The notes under the pieces are model-generated. The model had not been told where the DNA came from. It saw only the letters and a program-made list of their open reading frames with translations, and did not search any database. A stretch of 64,000 nt of DNA, taken from Loripinus fragilis (taxonomy: Eukaryota > Mollusca > Bivalvia > Lucinida > Lucinidae). Positions 1 through 9,504 of the stretch are shown in pieces (within the stretch, counting starts at the first letter, position 1; each line of letters opens with the position of its first letter). The DNA is taken from contig OZ026515.1 of assembly GCA_964019695.1 (NCBI GenBank), forward strand, positions 35,914,994 through 35,978,993. Direction: 5' to 3'. A program made the translations under genes and the position numbers.

Positions 1-860
1 CCAACCATTCAAAATGTGTGGTCAGTTTTATCATTTTGCCCCGTGCACGGGGCAAAATGATACAGTACACGGGGCAAAATGATACAATAAGATTTTTCTC
101 ATCTCAGATTCAAATATTCAAGACGTAGCACAGAAATAACTATAAACACAATTAAACAATTTATAATGCTATATATATCGCCACGGAAATATGATTGAAC
201 ACGAGCAGTTTTCTTAATTTTCTGAGTCACATTTGTTACCATTCATGTTTCATGTTTTGCCACGGGGCAAAATGATACAGTTGACCACCCATTTTTAACA
301 TTCTGAAAAATGAAATGGTACTTTTCTGACATAGCAGTATCATTTAATTCTCTTGTGATAGGAATAGACAGTTTCGATAAAAAATACCATGAATATGCTT
401 CAAAACAGATAGGCCTAAGAGTCCAATCAGATTATTTCAGACTGTATCATTTTGCCCCAACCACGCAGTATCATTTTGCCCCAATGACCTCTTGTTTACT
501 GTTCTCGTAACAATTCGAAAATACGACACCCCACAATAGTTCTGATTATTTGGAGACATAACAGTATCTATATAGTTCAATTTACACGATACAATTAAAA
601 TACATATCAACCACATTTTTCATATTCATAAAATAACTGATACCTTCGACATTTACGTAGGGTGCCTCAAAAGTCAATTGTTTATATAAAAAGCTTAACT
701 TTGCTCTGTTTTGACTGAGCCTTTCTTATGATATGGCGGATTTCAAAATGCGCATTCAGTTTGAGTAAGAAACGTCATAAATGGCATCATCGTTTGAAAA
801 ATCGCGCTGTTTCATTTTGCCCCGTGTATCATTTTGCCCCGGTCTCCCCTACGCATTCAT
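1..860. repeat. Cluster of inverted GGGGCAAAATGATAC words, possible transposon ends
   Basis: The word or its reverse complement occurs at about 31-51 and 48-64 (back to back), 73-87, 258-273, 443-458, 470-482, 810-824 and 826-840. Paired head-to-tail words point inward from about 30-90 and from about 808-842. This suggests the subterminal repeats of a non-autonomous DNA transposon inserted in the intron of the edge NRF-6-like gene. No transposase frame is present. Confidence 0.55.
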
Positions 861-1035
861 ATCTGGAGGCCTGGCATATGCGTAAACTCGTTTTAATCAT
901 GTGTACAAAGCTACCAAGTAGTTAGAGATACCAGGTCAGGGTATAGCGCTCCTTATCCAACCTAAATGTTAACGGTGTCTTTGTAACATTTCTTTAGTAC
1001 ATGGATTTATTTGTTAGAAAAAACACACAACTTAC

Positions 1036-1336
1036 TTCTTAGGGCCCATTTCTCATAGTCAACCAACGCTGAAAGAAACGTACTGGTATCGTTGAGACAA
1101 ACGCTGGACACTTTTGCTATGGAATCTTTACCCAAAAGTCCATCCTGTAACCACTGTTCAGCGCACGATAACGCGTCAAAATGAGAATCCTCAAGGAAAC
1201 TTGAAACCGGTATCTGAGATTCTGTTTGCGAATATTCTGCTATGCGGATCAACGGTGTCATTAAATCAGGTTCGAGTCTTTGTATTTGTCCAAGGGCACT
1301 ACACACCAATGTGACACAGAAAATAACTTTTATCAT
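1036..1336 (-). CDS. nrf-6-like: First exon of a second NRF-6-like gene (partial, continues left of the window)
   Basis: ATG at 1336 opens a leader MIKVIFCVTLVCSALG, which looks like a cleavable signal peptide. It is followed by about 85 residues of NRF-domain type, including SCAEQWLQDGLLG and CLNDTSTFLSALVDYEKWAL. The exon codes 100 codons plus one base and ends A|GTAAGT, the same phase-1 position and the same C-L-N-x-T...W-A sequence as exon 1 of the large gene at 47.8 kb. Later exons would lie to the left, outside the window, so completeness cannot be judged. The two genes are tandem paralogues in one orientation but have diverged strongly in this exon. Confidence 0.8.
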
Positions 1337-1604
1337 ACTGAAAGTGTGGGGGAACTATAAATATCCTCTTTAAATATCACACGCTTCACCCTGTCGCCTG
1401 CTCATGCCGTCTGATATATTAATGCTTAAAATAAAATATTGATTCTATTGAAGAAAATTCCTCTAAAAGTACACATACAGCAATGATCTGAGAGTATTAA
1501 ATATGAATATGTGTCAGTTGAAAATGTAAACTATAATAAACTATGATGTGTACCGATTCAGTATGCATAAGATATTTTCAAATGTATACACAAAGAACAG
1601 GTAG

Positions 1605-1730
1605 GGTAAACTCTTTAACTGCCAGTGTCATCTGTTGATCACCTTTGCAAACAGTATGGACCCAGATCAGGCCCGACAAAACGTCGGTCCTGATCAGGAT
1701 CCAAACTGTTTGATGTTTTTAAATTTTCGT
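1605..1730. repeat. Short hairpin repeat with AAACAGT core
   Basis: The arms GCAAACAGTATGGACCCAGA and its imperfect complement near 1698-1718 flank a GATCAGG...CCTGATC palindrome with an ACGTCGGTC loop. It belongs to the same hairpin class as copies at 2705, 21275, 42048, 47393, 55890 and 63398. Confidence 0.6.
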
Positions 1731-2572
1731 TTTGAATAATTTAATAATCAAAAATATCAGTAACATGAAAAATATCACAGCATGCGAAGAGTTACATGTA
1801 GTCCTCAACGTGACAAATGTCAAAAGGTTCGTGGCAGTGCGTGGGATATCATATGATTTTTATTTTATGGTCAAAAAGTCATGGAACAATCTCATACTAC
1901 TATTTATTAATAGTTTACACTCATCGAGAGCTGAGGTGAAATATTTTTCCAGTTCACTGACCTACAAACCCGTTGATTTTTTGTAAACTGAGATTATTGT
2001 GATGTCAGATTTGAATGGACTGCCCATTCTTTGCACAACCACAAATAAATGGCATTCAGATACCTATTTTCTTACTTATTGTCAAATTTATCAGCAAACA
2101 ATGGATACCCAGATGAAATGCTAAAGAATGCAAGACTAAGTGCATGGTAATCAGGTTCTGCACCGTTTGCTGTTTACAACTAGTAAGACATGCTCAGCAG
2201 CTGAAATTGTTTAGAAATTTCAACCAGCTATCCCTTATAATGAATAATAGACCAACTTAACACAATACAAACATTAAAGATAAGGTTTTATTATATAACC
2301 TATAAATAGACATCTTTTGATTGGCCCAGATGCCTATCCACTTGAGTCCATAAAACTACATATCGCATGGGCTGTGGGTTTTCCCATTCGATATTAGTTA
2401 CTAAAAATAGACTTCATAGAAACATTCCATAGCAGGTGTGCTTTCAGTATGAAACTTGCATGATTTGCTGTAAATACAATTCAATGAGTGACATCAGCAC
2501 GAAATTTACAAGATTTTGTGTTTCATTATATACATGTAATTCAGACTTTGCTGTTGAATATAGTAATCAGCA

Positions 2573-2815
2573 GAACCCTTAAATGCCTTTGAATTCTTCC
2601 TTCTGGGTTGGTACAATAAACTAGGAATGGTCCATTGTAAAATTCAAGGGGTCACAGGTTACAAATTCTAAATAAATTGCAGTTTTTTTCTCTAAAGATC
2701 ATTTTGTCTTAGCAAACAGTGTAGACCCTGATGAAATGCCACATCATGCGGTTTTTAATCTGGGTCTTCTCAGTCTGCAGTTGTCATTACAAATAAATTA
2801 TGCATTAAATGGATG
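2573..2815. repeat. MITE-like element with AAACAGTG hairpin core
   Basis: It begins AACCCTTAAATGCC and ends near GCATTAAAT, a degenerate terminal inverted repeat. Inside is TAGCAAACAGTGTAGACCCT with its complementary arm. It is a diverged relative of the copies at 21161, 55849, 62655 and 63495. Confidence 0.5.
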
Positions 2816-2910
2816 ACATGTTAAAAAAGAAATTCAATACTATCAACGACATAGTCCATGGCCAAGATTGTGTTGTTGTTGCTTTTTTAATTAGAGATAT
2901 TATATAATAA

Positions 2911-3054
2911 AACAATTGTTGACTATTGAGGCATTGGACATGATGTGATGTCGACCTGAGAGTACCAATATTGACAGAGGCGGAGCCGCGGTCAATATTG
3001 GTATTCTCAGGTCGACATCACATCATGTCCAATGCCCCAATAGTCAATAATTGT
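2911..3054. repeat. Near-perfect 144-base palindrome (foldback element)
   Basis: Arms of about 60 bases pair almost completely: GTCGACCTGAGAGTACCAAT (near 2950) with its complement near 3010, and outward to CAATTGTTGACTATTGAGGC and its complement at 3035-3053. The loop is short and GC-rich (GGCGGAGCCGC). Confidence 0.8.
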
Positions 3055-3059
3055 ATAAT

Positions 3060-3870
3060 ATATCATGGTAAATATCTTATATCACCTTGGTGAGAAAGTG
3101 TTGTATGGTAACGTAGACCTGCATTTGTGTAACATCTGACCACAGCATCTAACACAGTACGCATTTGCGCTAGTCAATATTGCTGACCAGAAAATGATAG
3201 GTCTGCTACCCTGCTGGATATCACTTGGAAGTTGCTTCGAACTCGATACGAATACATCTCGTTATTTCGATTGACTCTTCATTTGATGCTGAAAGAATGA
3301 TAGTTAACACACGAAAAATGTATAGAAATATCTGCGTCGATGGTTGAAAAATGTATGGCACGATACCTCATCCGTAGTGAAGATTGCCTATAGTTTTAGG
3401 TTACGGCCAACTTCACTTATATTTGTAGGTTATGGCCAACTAAATTCTAATACTGTTTTAGATTTTTTGCATCAGGCATGTATGACACTAGCTACTTAAA
3501 TATGCAACATTTGGGCGCAGGGCATTTTTTTCGTTTTGACTCCAGTTTTCGAGAGATTTCAACAATCCTGTACCTTAGAAGCATCACTACAGATATTTTG
3601 GAATAGCACAGGTTCCTTAAGCCAAGCGCTTTACTGAGCTCAGCTGACCGAAGGCATAACAAAGTATAAACATCCCCCATTTTTTTCTTGTCAATTTCTT
3701 TAAAAATTCTAACGTTACTCATATCAAATTTGTCTTCTGTCACTTCGTCGTATATCTTTTTAGAAGATATTTCTTGTAATCACCTAAACCATGATTGCTA
3801 ATTAGTAATAGTTAATAAATACGCCCTATTCTCTGAATCCAATGTCTTCCAAATTTAAATCAAATTAACT
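3060..3870. other. Noncoding stretch, nothing recognised
   Basis: Short open frames occur, but none has domain-like composition, codon continuity or splice support. No clear repeat structure apart from a GGTTA(C/T)GGCCAACT word doubled at about 3400 and 3428. Confidence 0.4.
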
Positions 3871-3872
3871 GA

Positions 3873-4080
3873 TACAGTAAAACCTGTGTAAAAAGGCCAT
3901 TCTCAAATAGACCCAAAATTGTTTTTATGACTAACTATTGCTTAATGTAGGTCAAAGTAATGTAGAATGCTCCAAAGGGAGCATTCTGCAATACTTTCGA
4001 CCTTCATTAAGCTACAATTTGTCATAAAAGATCGTTGTTTTGTCTATTTTTGAGTGGCCATTTTACACAGTTTTACTGTA
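3873..4080. repeat. 208-base MITE with TACAGTAAAACCTG terminal inverted repeats (copy 1)
   Basis: The ends TACAGTAAAACCTGTGTAAA and its complement close at 4080. Subterminal AGGCCATTCTCAAATAG pairs with CTATTTTTGAGTGGCC. A central hairpin GAATGCTCCAAAGGGAGCATTC is present. A second copy lies at 58637-58814. Confidence 0.8.
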
Positions 4081-4149
4081 CTTCGAACTATCTGCATTCG
4101 AATCATCGATTTTTTACTGTTGTCATAGGTCATACATAAACAAGCCTTT

Positions 4150-4492
4150 TTTTGCAAACCAAATGTCTATGTGCCTTGATCCACATCTGAATTAAGGGTG
4201 AGGTTGGCGCTGTGAAACCGGTTTAAGCCCTACAGTAAAATATTTGACTGACCGCTCCAAGGGGGTACTTTTTTTGTGGATCTTTTATGTTTTTTCTGTC
4301 TTGTGTTTACTATGCCTTTGTGTGCGTCTGCTTATATGTGCCTTGTGGTCACTTGCTGGGAAAGGGCTGACCTCTTGGCTCTCGTTTGTGGTGCCTACTG
4401 TGAGTTTGTCAATTTCCCATTGGTATCCTGGGTCAGGTGTGCTACTTGATTGTATCGATTCCTGATCTTTGCACCCTTACTTACTTAGCAAT
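4150..4492 (+). repeat. Interspersed repeat ending ...GATCTTTGCACCCTTACTTACTT (family F), truncated copy
   Basis: Shares long stretches with 61915-62575 and, reversed, with 15712-16112 and 24235-24820: AAACCGGTTTAAGCCC, GTGGATCTTTTATG, GGTATCCTGGGTCAGGTGTG and the closing GATTCCTGATCTTTGCACCC. A frame of about 70 hydrophobic residues runs through it (CALWSLAGKGLTSWLSFVV), as it does in other copies. Confidence 0.75.
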
Positions 4493-4903
4493 TCTTCCAT
4501 GTCGTATTTGTCAGTCACTTATTGTATTCATACACATCTCCATGAATATTAAGATACAATCCGACATCACCTGAGCATTGAGATAGCTGATGACGTCCAG
4601 CATCAATTTGACATATAGATCGTTCCTTTACTGTCTTTAGAGTACCTGTAAACGTGTTTTAGGAACAAATAGATTGGGCTGCGTTTTTAACTATGATAAA
4701 TGTTTTACTTTGATACCATTACAAGCCTTTTGTCGTTTCCTGGGCCAGGTTTTTTAGAGACACCGCCCCTTTAATAGTTTAAATGTCATTGCAACTATGT
4801 AAATGCATGATGAGTTTGTGCTGTGCTTGTATCATGCAGTCAACTTTGTTCTGGTGATGTCGGACGCCGTCAGCTTTCGTAATTATCAGTTGATGTTGTA
4901 TTC
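4493..4903. other. Flank of the minisatellite with diverged and inverted units
   Basis: Around 4563-4603 the minisatellite motif appears in reverse orientation (GACATCACCTGAGCATTGAG). A diverged forward unit starts near 4856. No gene seen. Confidence 0.5.
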
Positions 4904-5578
4904 AATCAGCTATATCTCAATGATCAGGTGAAACCGGACGCCACCAGCTATATCTCAATGATCAGGTGAAACCAGACGCCATCAGCTATATCTCAATGAT
5001 CAGGTGAAACCGGACGCCATCAGCTATATCTCAATGATCAGGTGAAACCAGGCGCCATCAGCTATATCTCAATGATCAGGTGAAACCGGATGCCATCAGC
5101 TGTATCTCAATGATCAGGTGAAACCAGACGCCATCAGCTATATCTCAATGATCAGGTGAAACCGGACGCCATCAGCTATATCTCAATGATCAGGTGAAAC
5201 CAGACTCCATCAGCTATATATCAATGGTCAGGTGAAACCGGACGCCATCAGCTATATCTCAATGATCAGGTGAAACCGGGCGCCATCAGCTATATATCAA
5301 TGATCAGGTGAAACCAGACGCCATCAGCTATATCTCAATGATCAGGTGAAACCAGACTCCATCAGCTATATATCAATGGTCAGGTGAAACCGGACGCCAT
5401 CAGCTATATCTCAATGATCAGGTGAAACCGGGCGCCATCAGCTATATATCAATGATCAGGTGAAACCAGACGCCATCAGCTATATATCAATGGTCAGGTG
5501 AAACCGGGCGCCATCAGCTATATCTCAATGATCAGGTGAAACCCGACGCCATCAGCTATATCTCAATGATCAGGTGAT
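4904..5578 (+). repeat. 38-base minisatellite, about 17-18 copies
   Basis: Head-to-tail units of 38 bases, each containing ATCAGCTATATCTCAATGAT then CAGGTGAAACC and a GACGCC junction. Units differ by a few recurring substitutions (ATATC versus ATATA; GGACGCC, AGACGCC, GGGCGCC, AGACTCC) in an order suggesting higher-order duplication of blocks of several units. No spacers, so this is not a CRISPR array. Confidence 0.93.
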
Positions 5579-5760
5579 GTAGGACGCCATTAGCTATTTC
5601 ACTGCTTATATGATGTCAGACGTCATCAGTTTTCTAAATAGTCAGGTAAATCAGTTCTCTCACTGCTGAGGTGATGTCAGACGTTCACCGATCATGCCAA
5701 TGCTCAGGTAATATCCGACGTCATCAGCTATATCAATGCCCAGATGATACAATTGCACCA
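5579..5760 (+). repeat. Degenerate continuation of the minisatellite
   Basis: Four or so diverged units with the GATGTCAGACGTCATCAG core and variable spacing lead out of the regular array. They look like the ancestral repeat from which the homogeneous 38-base array expanded. Confidence 0.7.
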
Positions 5761-6185
5761 TGAAGGAACGCGAAGGTTGACTGAGCCAGTTCATGGGATT
5801 TTGAGGTTTAATGTCCATGCATAAAGTTATTCTTTAACCACGCATGCATGGCTATTTAGTGAGGCTGAAGTCAAACAATTCGGTCTGAGCCTTTATCTAA
5901 GTACCTCCCTCGTTTTAGTGTCAGGACAGAAAAGACTCGTATGCATCTTGGCTACTCTTATAAGCAATAAGTATCAACATCTAATAATGCACTGGTTCAA
6001 ATGTGAAAACAATTGGCCATGATTTACGATGTAAACACATTTTGCCCCACTTTTCTTGAAAAAGTAGCAAATGAGGCATAGATAAGAAAAACGAAAGAGT
6101 ATGTTATCCTTTATAATTTTCATATCACGTTTAAATTACATTTGAATAGTAAATAACCCTCTGGAATTTCAGATCTAAACAATGA
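5761..6185. other. Noncoding stretch, nothing recognised
   Basis: No coding frame or repeat structure that I can support. Confidence 0.4.
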
Positions 6186-6292
6186 TTAATTCAAACAGTG
6201 CATCAGGGTCATCCTAGTATGTTTGGCTCGATATTTCATTCTCTTAATTGTCTTGAAACCAATTTGAAGGAAACTCTTTTTGTGGTATGTAG
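6186..6292 (-). repeat. Downstream 107-base direct repeat of the retroelement
   Basis: Base-for-base identical, by eye, to 9398-9504 (offset 3212). Its inner edge cuts the second ORF. In split-repeat elements this would be the internal A2 copy, left after loss of the 3' coding part. Confidence 0.85.
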
Positions 6293-6638
6293 ATATTGGC
6301 TTTTTCAAAAAAGGACCAACCATTCTACCCAATGAAACTTCTTTCTGAAGCTTTTGCTTTGCCAACTGTTCATTTTGTGTGACCGATTTTAGATTCTTGC
6401 ATTCAAAAGAGATGCGTGGACCTTCAAAATGTAGCTTAAATCCAAACTCAAAACCGTCAGATAAAAAGGCTGCGTCTGACCGATTTGGGTATTCAACCAA
6501 AAGTTGTTTGAGCCGTTCAACATTAATAGGTGTTCGACCTAGGGCCCATATATCTTCCTTGGGAGCGAAAATTTGAGGGGCGAAAGGGACGTGCACCCTG
6601 CTGCCTAGGATTGGCTGGCCTGGAAAAATGATTGACAT
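6186..6638 (-). pseudogene. Truncated second ORF (start of the reverse transcriptase polyprotein) of the retroelement
   Basis: The open segment of about 150 codons contains ALGRTPINVERLKQLLVEYP, then AAFLSDGFEFGFKLHFEGP and KEVSLGRMVGPF. This resembles the lead-in to reverse transcriptase in DIRS-type elements and also occurs in related phage-integrase-like ORFs. In such proteins the next segment normally carries the first RT motifs; here the sequence instead runs straight into the 107-base terminal repeat. The catalytic YxDD box, RNase H and tyrosine recombinase are therefore absent, and the protein cannot be functional. Confidence 0.6.
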
Positions 6639-7737
6639 GCCTTGGCTGAAAGTTTTGCTGAACCGGAGAAAACACAGGTGCAGCTACTTGTGTATTTTGC
6701 TGATGATTTGGTTGCACAGGGTTAACGGCTGGTGCAGCCGACCTAAATGTAGCATTATACGGGTTGTTTGAAAACCTAGCATTCTTATATGTTGATTGAA
6801 ATTTAGATTCTTTAAATAGGTTACAAGTACTTGCTGGGTGTTGAACTTTGCATTTAATGCATGTGTGCGAGTAATTACAGTTCACTCTTGTACAAAACCC
6901 TTTAAAATTGTATTCGTAACAGGGACCTGTTGATATTGTGCTAGCAGCAAGGTCACCAGATAAACCACAAGATAGCCATAAATGACCGTCAATTGTATCC
7001 CATGACCTGCTAGGGTCTTTGGACATGCGCAACCTGAACTGCATGTCATAGTTAGCCCAACGGTGTAATGGATTACTTGATGCTGCACCTCTGATGATTG
7101 TCATGTACTTTAACAATTCAGTTATTTTTTCTTTGTGCTTTAATCCAAAAACCATCGTAAAATTAATAAATGCGTCAGTCCATAGCTCTATACTATTGAC
7201 AGGCACTTTGATTCTTGGTGTGCCTGCCTTTATAGATAACTGGTTATTAATAACAGTTAATGTGCCTGGAGTATCATAACTAGGGCAGAAATTTTGTTTT
7301 AGCAATAATGCCAGATCGACATATTCTAAATTCCATATTTTTTGCCTTGTATTCTCAGATATAAATATATCAAAGTCATTGTAGGTACACATAGGTAATG
7401 GGTCTAACTCACCCTTTGTGTTATTCATGTGTGAAATGGCAGATTGCACACCTGAGGACAGGGGGGGCGCACTGTCCCTGACTGGTGCCTGTATAATTGC
7501 TGGTGGAACCGTCTGGCTAGTGGTGTGATTGGCTGGCGTACTTGTGGCAGCGTTGGGTTCATGGCCCGTATCCTGTGAAGGAGTAGCTATAGGTGCCATG
7601 CTGACTGCTTCCGAACTGGTTGAGGGGTTGGGCTGTGTGTCAACATCGTATGTGGTAGTGGCTGACCTGCCACGCTTTGTCTCTACCGCCTTCTGTAACT
7701 CTTGTAACCTTTCGGATTTCCTTTTACGAGGAGGCAT
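6523..7737 (-). CDS. Gag-like protein of the retroelement, with CCCH/zinc-knuckle cluster
   Basis: 404 residues from the ATG at 7737. The basic start (MPPRKRKSERL) is followed by a Ser/Thr/Pro/Ala-rich stretch to about residue 95, then a folded region (about 115-265) and a cysteine/histidine cluster at 273-305: C-x8-C-x4-C-x3-H followed by C-x2-C-x3-H-x4-C. A Gln/Asn/Pro/Arg-rich tail follows. This layout matches the first ORF (nucleic acid-binding gag) of DIRS/Ngaro-like elements. The frame is open throughout and overlaps the next frame by 116 bases. It could be expressed if a promoter remains in the leader. Confidence 0.7.
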   Translation of the reverse strand: MPPRKRKSERLQELQKAVETKRGRSATTTYDVDTQPNPSTSSEAVSMAPIATPSQDTGHEPNAATSTPANHTTSQTVPPAIIQAPVRDSAPPLSSGVQSAISHMNNTKGELDPLPMCTYNDFDIFISENTRQKIWNLEYVDLALLLKQNFCPSYDTPGTLTVINNQLSIKAGTPRIKVPVNSIELWTDAFINFTMVFGLKHKEKITELLKYMTIIRGAASSNPLHRWANYDMQFRLRMSKDPSRSWDTIDGHLWLSCGLSGDLAASTISTGPCYEYNFKGFCTRVNCNYSHTCIKCKVQHPASTCNLFKESKFQSTYKNARFSNNPYNATFRSAAPAVNPVQPNHQQNTQVAAPVFSPVQQNFQPRHVNHFSRPANPRQQGARPFRPSNFRSQGRYMGPRSNTY

Positions 7738-9397
7738 CTTTCCTGCAACGTAAAACTGTGTTAAAATCCTATATGCAGTGAAAACTCTTTACAGCGACAT
7801 TCTTTATAGCAGCAAAACTCTTTACAACGTCAATTGTATTTGCACAAATGTACCACTTTAGCTTAAATGCGAATTCAATACAACAGAATTCAGTTTAACG
7901 TCAAATTATTTGGGGACAGACAGTGTCGTTGTAAAGAGGGTTGACTGTATATCGTGTGCACCTGTACTTGCACTTTTTATTTTTTATGAAGTGCACAAAT
8001 GCACCATTTCCTGTTATATGACTCATTTATAAACCAACTGTGCGACCACTTGATTGAATATGGTAATACATTGATCCCAATAATATTTTTACAATGTTGC
8101 CTAAAATAAAATAGAGAATAGTGAATAATTCTTCCAGGGACCGATAATATTTGGCTGCAGGGATATGTACACTATGCTAGCTCTAAATAATGATGAGTAA
8201 TATAAATGGATCAGTGGCCCGAGTCTCCTTCAAATGCACGTAAATTGTACAAATGCGTGTCAACGCAATTGTACCCACTATGTTTAAATGTATCATATAA
8301 ATGGCCAATGGCGCAATTTCACCCAAATGCGTGCAAAGTTTACAATACCAATTGAAATGCACTTTTCTATCCTTGTGACGCCACTGTAAGGTTGACATTA
8401 TTATCTCGCATCCTCTTGAAAACTCATAAATTGAATGTATACTCAATAACATTTCACGTATGTCCTGACATTTTAACTGGGAAACATGCTGTTGTAGTTG
8501 ATCTACTTGCCGCTAAGCAATGGAGTGAACATCATACATACTCCCCCCCCCCATGAAAATCCAAAATTCCGGACCAGCCGTCAATGATCCCGAATCCCCA
8601 GTTTTCATAATGAGGGTTATACAATTGTACCTATTCAGACGAGCGAGAAACAAAACGTGATAAATGCTGGCGTGACCCCATACATGTATTTTTCTGTAAT
8701 AAAACCACTGGCCTCAGTTATTACTTGAACGTGCAGCAGGGCTAATGGTTTGCGTAATGGATGTGAGACGGGGCTTCTGCTGGCAGCGACAATTATAGCC
8801 TCTGATAGCATTTAAAGGTTTTTACTGGTTTCGCCATGACCGTCTAAACACTATGTAGCGTGCATCCGCCCCACAATCAACAGATCTGGATGCATTGAGA
8901 CAATGAGGCTAGCCTGTGTGTGTGTTAAATTGCGAGATCTGTGGATATTCATCCATGAGCTCTGGTGAAAAAAGGGAATTGAGACCAATGCGCTCGTCAT
9001 CCGATCCTGTCGATAATGCTTTGTAAAACTCATATAATATGAAAAATAAATAAAATGAGCAGCATAAGACGCTGACTTGTTCATTATACATTGTTATAAA
9101 CCAAATTAAATACTTATCTGCCGCAAATAAGAACGGATTCCTCTTGATTTCTTTTTGAGCGCAAATTCCTGCAGCTGACATCAACCATGAGGTTTAGAAA
9201 AGGCCAATTTTACGCATGCGCAATAAAAGGCTACAATCTACGCATGCGCAGTTGAGGCTGGAATGATTCATTAATGTTGTATGGGAGGTAACTCATACTT
9301 GTGAACATAAAAAATGCAACAAGAGTTCATTCTCGCAAATGCATAAAGGTTTCTACTATAATAAACAAATTTAATTCCTAATCAGAATGAAATTTCG
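7738..9397 (-). other. Leader region of the retroelement, no gene seen
   Basis: No convincing coding frame. It contains a degenerate inverted segment with CTCTTTACA and TTGTAAAGAG words (about 7780-7945), a C-run (8543-8552), and two ACGCATGCGCA sites at about 9213 and 9241, which resemble NRF-1 sites and sit upstream of the gag frame. It may include sequence from other insertions. Confidence 0.35.
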
Positions 9398-9504
9398 TTA
9401 ATTCAAACAGTGCATCAGGGTCATCCTAGTATGTTTGGCTCGATATTTCATTCTCTTAATTGTCTTGAAACCAATTTGAAGGAAACTCTTTTTGTGGTAT
9501 GTAG
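9398..9504 (-). repeat. Upstream 107-base direct repeat of the retroelement
   Basis: Identical to 6186-6292. On the minus strand it is the 5' terminal copy. Flanking sequences on the outer sides of the two copies do not match each other. Confidence 0.85.

Larger units (their letters stand above)
6186..9504 (-). mobile_element. Internally deleted DIRS/Ngaro-like (tyrosine recombinase type) retroelement with 107-base direct repeats
   Basis: Exact 107-base direct repeats lie at 6186-6292 and 9398-9504. Between them on the minus strand are a long leader (9397-7738), a gag-like frame with a Cys/His cluster (7737-6523) and an overlapping frame starting like the second ORF of DIRS/Ngaro-type elements. 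That frame stops matching at the 3' repeat, so most of the reverse transcriptase and any RNase H and recombinase are missing. Seen: the repeats, the frames and the zinc-finger motif. Inferred: the class, from the order and style of the two frames. The identity of the two repeats suggests recent activity or gene conversion. Confidence 0.6.

Noticed and set aside
1337..1375. TATA box (TATAAATA) for the edge NRF-6-like gene
   Set aside because: It lies only about 20 bases from the start codon and reads as a better TATA on the opposite strand, so its position does not fit.
3492..3743. 83-codon minus-strand frame
   Set aside because: No homology-like motif, no splice partners, and random frames of this length are expected in AT-rich DNA of this size.
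4904..5578. Possible CRISPR array (regular short repeats)
   Set aside because: The units are contiguous 38-base tandem copies with no unique spacers, and the DNA is clearly animal. It is a minisatellite.
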